A stretch of 64,000 nt of DNA from JABDIP01 sp965227455 (lineage in GTDB: Bacteria; Pseudomonadota; Alphaproteobacteria; DSM-16000; Inquilinaceae). A program made the translations under genes and the position numbers. Shown in pieces: positions 25,303-32,321 of the stretch (positions are counted from its first letter, which is position 1; each line of letters starts with the position of its first letter). Under the pieces are notes generated by a model that had not been told where the DNA came from, searched no databases, and worked only from the letters and a program-made list of their open reading frames with translations. The stretch is taken from the NCBI GenBank assembly GCA_965227455.1, contig OZ245752.1, positions 1,984,001 to 2,048,000 of the forward strand. Reading direction: 5' to 3'.

Positions 25303-26043
25303 ATGAGCATGCAAGCCACCACCCAGGAGCGCGCCGGCACTGCCGGCCTGCTCCGCCGCATCCTGCCGCTGGCTATCCTCGGCGCGGTGATCGCCGCGGT
25401 CTTCGCCTTCGACCTCGACCGCTTCCTCAGCTTTGAGGCGCTGCGCGACAACCGCGTGCTGCTGACGGGCTTTGTCCAGGACCAGGCGGTCCTGGCAGCC
25501 GTCACCTTCGTCGCCCTCTATGCGGTCTCGACCGCGACCTCGCTGCCGGGCGGCGCGGTCCTGTCCATCGCCGGCGGCTTCCTGTTCGGCAGCGTGTTCG
25601 GCGCGCTGTGGATCGTCATCGGCGCGACCATCGGCGCCACCGCCCTGTTCCTGGTCGCCAAGACCGCCTTCGGCGATGCGCTCAGGGCCAAGGCCGGCCC
25701 GTGGCTGCAGAAGATGGAGGCCGGGTTCCAGGACGACGCCTTCAGCTACATGCTGGTGCTGCGCCTGGTGCCGCTGTTCCCCTTCTTCGTGGTCAACCTG
25801 GTGCCGGCCCTGCTCGGCGTGCGACTGCGCACCTACGTCGTCGCCACCTTCGTCGGCATCATCCCGGGCTCATTCGTCTTCGCCTCGGTTGGCGCCGGGC
25901 TCGGCAGCGTGTTCGACGCCATGGAGGAATTCTCCCCGGCCTCGGCCCTGACGCCGGAGGTGATCACCGCCCTGGTCGGCCTCGCCGTGCTGTCGCTGAT
26001 CCCGGTTGCCTACAAAAAGATCAAGGCCCGCCGCGCCTCCTAG
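25303..26043 (+). CDS. TVP38/TMEM64 (DedA-related VTT domain) membrane protein
   Basis: A 246-residue inner-membrane protein with six hydrophobic segments and the VTT signature: SLPGGAVLSIAGGFLFGSVFG (positions about 85-105, with two reentrant loops) and LRLVPLFPFFVVNLVPALLGV near 155. Members are often found next to mercuric-reductase-like flavoproteins, as here. The exact role is unknown; proposals include lipid scrambling or ion homeostasis. ATG 25303 has an AAAGGAG site. A strong terminator follows. Confidence 0.88.
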   Translation: MSMQATTQERAGTAGLLRRILPLAILGAVIAAVFAFDLDRFLSFEALRDNRVLLTGFVQDQAVLAAVTFVALYAVSTATSLPGGAVLSIAGGFLFGSVFGALWIVIGATIGATALFLVAKTAFGDALRAKAGPWLQKMEAGFQDDAFSYMLVLRLVPLFPFFVVNLVPALLGVRLRTYVVATFVGIIPGSFVFASVGAGLGSVFDAMEEFSPASALTPEVITALVGLAVLSLIPVAYKKIKARRAS

Positions 26044-26143
26044 CCCCGACACTTGCCGGCGCCCCTCGCGGGCGGTCCGATCCCCCCTGCCCGGACCGCC
26101 TTTTCGCCGGCCGGCCCCGCTGGAACGCCGTCTCTCCCTCGGC

Positions 26144-26164
26144 GCCCCGGCGGGGCTTTTTTTT
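26144..26164 (+). terminator. Rho-independent terminator after the TVP38 gene
   Basis: GCCCC-GGC-GGGGC (26144-26156) is followed by eight T residues (26157-26164), about 100 bp after the TVP38 stop. It ends the cupredoxin/reductase/TVP38 operon and directly abuts the palindromic repeat. Confidence 0.85.
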
Positions 26165-26165
26165 C

Positions 26166-26346
26166 ACCACAGAGGCACAGAGACACAGAGAACCAACCAA
26201 CCCATTAGATCGTCATTCCCGCGAAGGCGGGAATCCAGTGATCACGGCGCTGCCGCCTTTGACGATGGGACTTCTGGATTCCCGCTTCCGCGGGAATGAC
26301 GACGGAGTGTGTTGGTCGGTTCTCTGTGTCTCTGTGCCTCTGTGGT
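26166..26346. repeat. MITE-like palindromic repeat, copy 1
   Basis: A 181-bp inverted repeat. The outer arms begin ACCACAGAGGCACAGAGACA and the complementary right arm ends at 26346; each arm contains an inner hairpin (ATTCCCGC-GAAG-GCGGGAAT on the left, the near-equivalent on the right). It is homologous along its length to the copy at 32116-32298. No ORF or transposase. The two copies bracket the peptide ABC operon. From 26347 to 26569 I see nothing recognisable apart from the promoter region of that operon. Confidence 0.85.
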
Positions 26347-26569
26347 TCCAAAGTCCAGCCTGTAAGAACTCTGAGCCCACGCATCCGCTTCCTCTTCCGA
26401 TCGAAGCCTCCCGTGCCCCGTGGTCTGCCGGACGGCCACTCTGTTGACAGGCGTTTTGTCATACGAAAGGCTTGATGGATCCAAGAGCGCAGGCATTCGG
26501 GCAGAGGCCCCGTGGTCGCCGCATGTCGTCCCGGCGCGCTCGAACGCCGAACGAGGGGGAGGCAGACTC

Positions 26570-28153
26570 GTGACGCAATTCAGGACAAGAACCATTCGAA
26601 CGCTGGCTGCGGCAGCGGTGGCGGCTATGGTCGTCGGCCCGTGGCAGGCGGCGACCGCGCAGGTGCCGCCTGACGTGCTGGTGGTCGGCCAGATCGCCGA
26701 GCCGAAATCCATGGACCCGCACGTCGTCACCGCGGTGAACGATTTCCGCATCCTGGTGAACGTCTATGACGGGTTGGTGCGCTACAAATCCGGCACCCTG
26801 GAGGTCGAGCCGGCGCTGGCGGAGAGTTGGGAGATCAGCGCCGACGGCTTGACCTACACCTTCAATCTGAGGGACGGGGTGCGCTTCCATGACGGCACGC
26901 CGTTCAATGCCGAGGCGGTGAAGTTCAACTTCGACCGCATGCTGGACGAGAGCCATCCGTTCCACGACACCGGCCCGTTCCCGCTGTCCTTCTTCTTCGG
27001 CTCGATCGCCTCGACCGACGTGGTCGACGAGCTTACCGTCCGGTTCACGCTCAGCGATCCTTACGGGCCGTTCCTCTCCAACCTGGCCTACCCGACCGGG
27101 CTGATGGTCTCGCCGACCGCTGTGGAGACCCATGGCGCGGAGTTCGGCCGCAACCCGTCCGGCACCGGCCCGTTCATCTTCAGCGTCTGGGAGAGCAACC
27201 GGCAGGTGGCGCTGGAACGCAACGCCAACTACTGGGACGGCGCGCCGCCGCTGCGGGGCGTGGTGTTCCGCCCGATCACCGACGCCAACGCCAGGGTCAC
27301 GGAGATGCTGTCCGGCGGAATCGACATGATGGTCGAGGTGCCGCCCGACAACGTGGCGCTGTTCAATGACGATCCGCAATTCACGCTGCATGAGCAGGCC
27401 GGGCCGCATCTCTGGTTCCTGATCCTGAACCTGCGCGAACAGCCATTCGACGACGTCCGCATGCGGCAGGCGGTCAACTACGCGATCGACAAGCAGAGCC
27501 TTGTCGACAACGTGCTGCAGGGCACAGCCACGGTCGCCACCGGCCCGACCCCGGCGGCTTTCTCCTGGGCCTACAACGACAGCCTGGAGCCCTATCCATA
27601 CGATCCGGACAGGGCCCGCGCGCTGATCGCCGAGGCCGGGTATGGAGACGGGGTGGAGATCACCTTTTACGTCACCGAGGGCGGGTCCGGCATGCTGGAC
27701 CCGGTGCCCATGGGCACGGCGATCCAGGCCGACCTGGCGGCGGTCGGTATCGACGCCAAGATCGAGACCTATGAGTGGAACACCTTCCTGGGTCGGGTCA
27801 ATCCGGGCCTGGAAGGCAAGGCCGACATGGCCGAGATGGCGTGGATGACCAACGACCCGGACACTCTGCCCTTCCTGGCGCTGAGAACCGCGGCGATGCC
27901 CGAGGATGGCGGCTTCAACTCCGGCTACTACTCCAACCCGGCGGTGGATGCGCTGCTGGAGGACGCCCGCCGCAGCACCGACCAGGCCGAGCGCGCCCGG
28001 CTCTATCGCGAGATGCAGGAGATCGTCTACGAGGACGCGCCCTGGGCCTTCATCGCCAGCTGGAAGCAGAATGCGGTGACCACCGACCAGGTCTCCGACT
28101 TCCAGCTCGAGCCCAGCTTCCTGCTGATCCTGCGGGATGTGAGCAAGAACTAG
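26570..28153 (+). CDS. Peptide/nickel-type ABC transporter substrate-binding protein (SBP family 5)
   Basis: A 527-residue periplasmic binding protein with a signal peptide (about residues 1-31, ending TATAQ). The family 5 signature is present: ALAESWEISADGLTYTFNLR and DGVRFHDGTPFNAEAV, then the NPSGTGPF region and the RQAVNYAIDKQSLV segment. It delivers a peptide or similar ligand to the permeases downstream. GTG 26570 lies after a GGGGGAGG site and starts directly at the signal peptide; the upstream open frame is unlike a signal sequence. A 241-bp gap containing a repeat separates it from the permease genes. Confidence 0.92.
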   Translation: MTQFRTRTIRTLAAAAVAAMVVGPWQAATAQVPPDVLVVGQIAEPKSMDPHVVTAVNDFRILVNVYDGLVRYKSGTLEVEPALAESWEISADGLTYTFNLRDGVRFHDGTPFNAEAVKFNFDRMLDESHPFHDTGPFPLSFFFGSIASTDVVDELTVRFTLSDPYGPFLSNLAYPTGLMVSPTAVETHGAEFGRNPSGTGPFIFSVWESNRQVALERNANYWDGAPPLRGVVFRPITDANARVTEMLSGGIDMMVEVPPDNVALFNDDPQFTLHEQAGPHLWFLILNLREQPFDDVRMRQAVNYAIDKQSLVDNVLQGTATVATGPTPAAFSWAYNDSLEPYPYDPDRARALIAEAGYGDGVEITFYVTEGGSGMLDPVPMGTAIQADLAAVGIDAKIETYEWNTFLGRVNPGLEGKADMAEMAWMTNDPDTLPFLALRTAAMPEDGGFNSGYYSNPAVDALLEDARRSTDQAERARLYREMQEIVYEDAPWAFIASWKQNAVTTDQVSDFQLEPSFLLILRDVSKN

Positions 28154-28211
28154 GCGCCGGCATGCCGCTCGGCCGGCAAGGGAGCGGATTCTCCGGTTCC
28201 GGCCGAGAGAG

Positions 28212-28345
28212 CCCCCTCACCCTCCCACCGCTTCGCGGCGGGCCCCTCCCTCTCCCCAGGGAGAGGGAAAAGAGGTGCTGCGGGCTCAACCCCTCTCCTC
28301 GGGGAGAGGGAGGGGCCCGTGCGCAAGCACGGAGGGGTGAGGGGG
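28212..28345. repeat. Palindromic repeat inside the ABC operon
   Basis: A 134-bp imperfect inverted repeat between the binding-protein and permease genes: CCCCTCACCC at the left mirrors GGGTGAGGGG at the right, and CCCCTCCCTCTCCCC mirrors GGGGAGAGGGAGGGG nearer the centre. It can form long hairpins in the mRNA and so could set a higher level of the upstream binding-protein message relative to the permeases. It differs in sequence from the flanking MITE-like repeats. Confidence 0.75.
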
Positions 28346-28394
28346 TTGGCGCCGTCCGAACGACCATCCGTAATGCCACCTTGGACTGCCAGCC

Positions 28395-29345
28395 TTGACC
28401 AGCTACGTCCTCCGCCGGCTGCTGCTGACGATCCCGGTGCTGTTCGGCATGTCGGTGATCGTCTTCCTGGTGATCTCGCTGATCCCCGGCGACCCGGCGA
28501 CGGCGATCCTGGGCTCGTTCGCCACGCCGGAGAATGTCGAACGGCTGAACCGCGAGCTCGGGCTCGACAAGCCGCTTCCGGTGCAATACCTGACCTGGCT
28601 CGGCGGTGTGCTGCAGGGCGATTTCGGCCAATCCTATTCGCTCAACCGGCCGGTGATCGACGAGGTCGCCGAGCGCTTCGGCCCGACCCTGGTTCTGGCC
28701 GGGGCGGCACTGTTCCTCTGCACCCTGTTCGGCCTTGCCGCCGGTGCCGCGGCGGCGGTGCGGCAGTATGGCTGGACCGACAAGATCCTGACCTTGCTGG
28801 TGCTGATCGGCATTTCCACCCCCTCCTTTTTCCTCGGGATCATGCTGATCCTGTGGTTCTCGGTCGGCCTGAAATGGTTCCCGACCGGCGGCATGTTCTC
28901 GCTGTTCGGCGGCGGCGGGCTGGGCGACCTGCTGCACCATCTGGTGTTGCCGGCGACTGCGCTGGCGGTGGTGGCCACCGGCGTGATCGCCCGGCTGACG
29001 CGCTCCAACATGCTGGAGGTGCTGCGTCAGGATTATGTCCGCACCGCCCGCGCCAAGGGGCTGCGTGAGCCGGCGGTGATCGGCCGCCACGCCTTCCGCA
29101 ACGCCTTCGTCAACATGGTGCCGATCATCGGCATCCAGGCCGGCTTTGTGCTGGGCGGCGCGGTCTATATCGAGAGCGTGTTCCAATGGCCGGGCATCGG
29201 CCGCATGCTGGTGACCGCGATATCCACCCGCGACATCCTGCTGGTCCAGGGCGGCGTGCTGGTGGTCGCGGCCAGCTTCGTGCTGATCAACCTCGTCACC
29301 GACGTGGTGCAGAGCGCCCTCGACCCGCGGCTGAGGGCGCGATGA
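28395..29345 (+). CDS. ABC transporter permease, DppB type
   Basis: A 316-residue inner-membrane permease with six hydrophobic helices. It starts with the DppB/OppB N-terminus (YVLRRLLLTIPVLFGMSVIVF) and carries the ATPase-coupling EAA loop (YVRTARAKGLREPAVIGRHAF near residue 216). The start is a TTG at 28395, with no strong ribosome-binding site, so translation may be weak. Its stop overlaps the ATG of the next gene (ATGA). Confidence 0.92.
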   Translation: MTSYVLRRLLLTIPVLFGMSVIVFLVISLIPGDPATAILGSFATPENVERLNRELGLDKPLPVQYLTWLGGVLQGDFGQSYSLNRPVIDEVAERFGPTLVLAGAALFLCTLFGLAAGAAAAVRQYGWTDKILTLLVLIGISTPSFFLGIMLILWFSVGLKWFPTGGMFSLFGGGGLGDLLHHLVLPATALAVVATGVIARLTRSNMLEVLRQDYVRTARAKGLREPAVIGRHAFRNAFVNMVPIIGIQAGFVLGGAVYIESVFQWPGIGRMLVTAISTRDILLVQGGVLVVAASFVLINLVTDVVQSALDPRLRAR

Positions 29346-31282
29346 CGGACATCGCCGCCCCCGTCCCGACCGACGATGCCGGCGCCCCGATCGCAAAACG
29401 GCCATCTGCGTGGCAACTGCTTCGGCGCAATACCTTAGCCCTTGCCGGCCTGATTATCGTTGCAAGCCTGACCCTGATCGCGCTGGCCGCGCCGATCCTG
29501 CCGCTGGCCGACCCGAACGCCACCGACCCGGCAAACCGGCTGCTGCCGCCCTTTTCCGACGGTGCGCTGCTGGGCACCGACCAGCTCGGCCGCGATATGC
29601 TCTCGCGGCTGGTCTGGGGCACCCAGGTGAGCCTGGCGGTGGGCGTCGCCGCGACGCTGGTCGCCACCCTGATCGGTTCGGCCATCGGCCTGGTCGCCGC
29701 CTTCTTCGGCCGCATCGTGGACCAGACCCTGATGCGCGGCATCGACATGCTGATGGCCTTCCCCTACCTGCTGCTGGCGTTGGCGATCGTCGCGGCCCTC
29801 GGCCCCGGGCTGATGAACGCGCTGCTGGCGATCGCCATCGTCAACATCCCGTTCTTCGCCCGCTCGGTGCGCGGCGCCACCCTGAACCTGGTGGGGCGCG
29901 AGTTCATCGAGGCGGCGCGGCTGTCTGGCTTCTCCAATGCCAGGATCATCCTTTCGGAGCTGCTGCCCAACGTGCTGCCGATCATCATCATCACCATGTC
30001 GACCACGGTCGGCTGGATGATCCTGGAGACCGCCGGCTTGAGCTTCCTCGGCCTCGGTGCCCAGCCCCCGCAGGCAGATCTCGGCAGCATGCTGGGGGAC
30101 GGCCGCAACCTGATCATCCGCTCGCCCCATGTCTCCATCGTGCCCGGCGTGCTGATCCTGGTGCTGGTAATCGGCATCAACCTGCTGGGCGACGGTCTGC
30201 GCGACGTGTTGGACCCGCGGCTGAAATCCGGCGCCCTGTCGCGGCCGGTGGCCCGGACCGCGGCGGCGCCCGAGGCCGAGCGCGTGGCGGATGAGCCCGC
30301 CGGTGCACCGCTGCTGGCGGTCTGCGATCTGGAGACCCGCTTTCGGATCGGCGACGAGACCCACCGCGCGGTCAGCGATGTGCGCTTCGAGGTCGCGCGC
30401 GGCGAAGCGGTCGGCATCGTCGGCGAGAGCGGCTCCGGCAAATCGGTCACCGCAATGTCCGTGCTCGGGCTGGTGCCGACGCCGCCTGGACGCATCACCG
30501 GCGGCCGCATCCTGTTCGATGGCGAGGATTTGCTCGGGCTGCCGCTGGGCGCCCTGCAGGACATTCGCGGCAACCGCATCGCCTATATCTTCCAGGACCC
30601 GCTGACCACGCTGAACCCGCTGATCCCGGTCGGCGAGCAGATCGCCGAGACCCTGCGCCGCCATGGCGGGATGGACCGTCGCGCCGCCTGGGACCGGGCG
30701 GTGGACCTGCTGGGGCGAGTCGACATTCCGGAGCCGCCCGAGAAGGCGCGCGCCTATCCGCACGAGCTGTCCGGCGGCCAGCGGCAACGCGTCGTGATTG
30801 CGATGGCGTTGGCCAATGCGCCGGACCTGATAATCGCCGACGAGCCGACAACGGCCCTGGACGTCACCACCCAGGCGCGGGTCCTGGCCCTGCTCAACGA
30901 TCTCAGGCGCGAGGCCGGCGCAGCGCTGATCTTCATCACCCACGATCTCGGCGTGGTGTCGGAACTCTGCGACCGGGTGCTGGTGATGTATGCCGGCCGG
31001 ATCGTGGAGAGCGGATCCGTCGAGGACGTCTTCGGCGCACCGCGCCATCCCTACACCAAGCGCCTACTGGATTGCGTGCCGATCCTCGGGCAACCCGACC
31101 GCTCGATCGATGCCATTCCCGGGCTGCCGCCGGCGATCGACCGCCTGCCCCGGGGCTGCGCCTTTGCGCCGCGCTGCGAATTGGCCCAGGAGGCCTGTCG
31201 CGCCGGCGCCATCCCACTGCACCAGGTCGGGCCGGGGCATGCCGCCCGCTGCCTGCGATGGGAGGAATCGGCCGATGGCTGA
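29342..31282 (+). CDS. Fused ABC permease-ATPase (DppC-DppD fusion)
   Basis: A 646-residue protein joining two normally separate subunits. Residues 1-295 are a DppC-type permease with an N-terminal OppC helix, the EAA loop (FIEAARLSGFSNARI) and membrane helices. After a short Ala/Pro/Glu linker (about 296-320) comes a DppD-type ATPase with Walker A GESGSGKS, LSGGQRQR, ADEPTTALD, ITHDLG and the oligopeptide C-terminal tail with cysteines (RGCAFAPRCELA). The reading frame is continuous across the junction. It is an inner-membrane subunit, coupled to both neighbours by overlap. Confidence 0.9.
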   Translation: MTDIAAPVPTDDAGAPIAKRPSAWQLLRRNTLALAGLIIVASLTLIALAAPILPLADPNATDPANRLLPPFSDGALLGTDQLGRDMLSRLVWGTQVSLAVGVAATLVATLIGSAIGLVAAFFGRIVDQTLMRGIDMLMAFPYLLLALAIVAALGPGLMNALLAIAIVNIPFFARSVRGATLNLVGREFIEAARLSGFSNARIILSELLPNVLPIIIITMSTTVGWMILETAGLSFLGLGAQPPQADLGSMLGDGRNLIIRSPHVSIVPGVLILVLVIGINLLGDGLRDVLDPRLKSGALSRPVARTAAAPEAERVADEPAGAPLLAVCDLETRFRIGDETHRAVSDVRFEVARGEAVGIVGESGSGKSVTAMSVLGLVPTPPGRITGGRILFDGEDLLGLPLGALQDIRGNRIAYIFQDPLTTLNPLIPVGEQIAETLRRHGGMDRRAAWDRAVDLLGRVDIPEPPEKARAYPHELSGGQRQRVVIAMALANAPDLIIADEPTTALDVTTQARVLALLNDLRREAGAALIFITHDLGVVSELCDRVLVMYAGRIVESGSVEDVFGAPRHPYTKRLLDCVPILGQPDRSIDAIPGLPPAIDRLPRGCAFAPRCELAQEACRAGAIPLHQVGPGHAARCLRWEESADG

Positions 31283-32093
31283 CGGCGCCGAGACCCTTCT
31301 CGAGGCCCACGACCTCAGGCGCGTGTTCGGCGGCGGCCGGTATTGGCATGGCGGGCGCAAGCCGCAGGTGGTGGCGGTGGACGGCGTGTCCCTCGACGTC
31401 GCCCGCGGCCAGACTCTGGGCATCGTCGGCGAGAGCGGCTGCGGCAAGTCCACGCTGGCGCGCATGCTGGTCGGACTGCTGGCGCCGAGCGCCGGCAGCA
31501 TCGCGCTGGAGGGCCGGCCGGTCCGCGACCTGAAGGGCGGCGAAAAGACCCGGTTCCATCGCACCGTACAGCTCGTCTTCCAGGACCCGCTCAGCTCTCT
31601 GAACCCGCGCAAGACCGTGCGGCAGATCCTCGAGGGGCCGTTGGAGGCGTTGCTGGACATGGACCGCGCCGCGCGCAGCGAACGGGTCGCGGAATTGATG
31701 CGGCTGGTCAGCCTGAGACACGAATTCGTCGACCGCTATCCGCACGAATTCTCCGGCGGCCAGTGTCAGCGCATCGGCATCGCCCGGGCCCTGGCGGTCG
31801 AACCTCGGCTGGTCGTGCTCGACGAGCCGGTATCGGCATTGGATGTATCGGTGCAGGCCCAGGTGCTGCGGTTGCTGAAGGATTTGCAGGCCCGGCTCGG
31901 CCTGACCTATGTCTTCATCTCCCACGACCTGGCAGTGGTCGAGGCGCTGTGCGACCGGGTCATGGTGATGTACCGCGGACGGGTGGTGGAGGATGGCCCG
32001 CGCGAGCAGTTGTTTAACGAGCCGGCGCACGACTATACCCGTGCCCTGCTGGCCGCCGTGCCGGTGCCTGGCCAGCGCCGCCGGATCGCCTGA
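31275..32093 (+). CDS. ABC transporter ATPase, DppF type
   Basis: A 272-residue ATPase forming the second nucleotide-binding subunit of this importer. Walker A GESGCGKST, Walker B LDEPVSALD and the switch region ISHDLAVV are normal. The signature reads FSGGQCQRIG, with Cys replacing the usual Arg of GGQRQR, an uncommon substitution whose effect is unclear. It begins inside the end of the fused gene (8-bp overlap) and closes the operon. The C-terminus ends soon after the DYTRALLAAVP segment. Confidence 0.9.
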   Translation: MADGAETLLEAHDLRRVFGGGRYWHGGRKPQVVAVDGVSLDVARGQTLGIVGESGCGKSTLARMLVGLLAPSAGSIALEGRPVRDLKGGEKTRFHRTVQLVFQDPLSSLNPRKTVRQILEGPLEALLDMDRAARSERVAELMRLVSLRHEFVDRYPHEFSGGQCQRIGIARALAVEPRLVVLDEPVSALDVSVQAQVLRLLKDLQARLGLTYVFISHDLAVVEALCDRVMVMYRGRVVEDGPREQLFNEPAHDYTRALLAAVPVPGQRRRIA

Positions 32094-32115
32094 CGACGTG
32101 CCGTTCAGTTGATTG

Positions 32116-32298
32116 AACCACAGAGGCACACAGTCGCAGAGAACCAACCAATCCAAAAGATTGTCATTCCCGCGAAAGCGGGAATCCGGCGATCACAACA
32201 GTGCCGCCATTGACTGTGGAATTCCTGGATTCCCGCTTTCGCGGGAATGACAGCCAAGAGGGTTGGTTGGTTCTCTGTGACTCTGTGTCTCTGTGGTT
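32116..32298. repeat. MITE-like palindromic repeat, copy 2
   Basis: A 183-bp inverted repeat homologous to copy 1 at 26166-26346: the same CCACAGAG outer arms, ACCAACCAA inner block, ATTCCCGC hairpins and a recognisably related central segment (GTGCCGCC). Its inner hairpin stems are perfect (ATTCCCGC-GAAA-GCGGGAAT). It occupies most of the gap between the ABC operon and the convergent dehydrogenase gene and may also serve as a bidirectional terminator. I see no target-site duplication. Confidence 0.85.
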
Positions 32299-32321
32299 TC
32301 TAAAGATTACCCTTTAGAAAC

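Noticed and set aside
26166..26346. Possible CRISPR or transposon remnant with an ORF
   Set aside because: The element is a single palindrome without spacers or coding frame; the ORFs crossing it are low-complexity by-products of the repeat.
32094..32321. Target-site duplications around the MITE-like copies
   Set aside because: I compared both flanks of both copies and found no convincing direct repeat; the right flanks resemble each other (CCAAAG, CTAAAG), which may mean the element is slightly longer than drawn.
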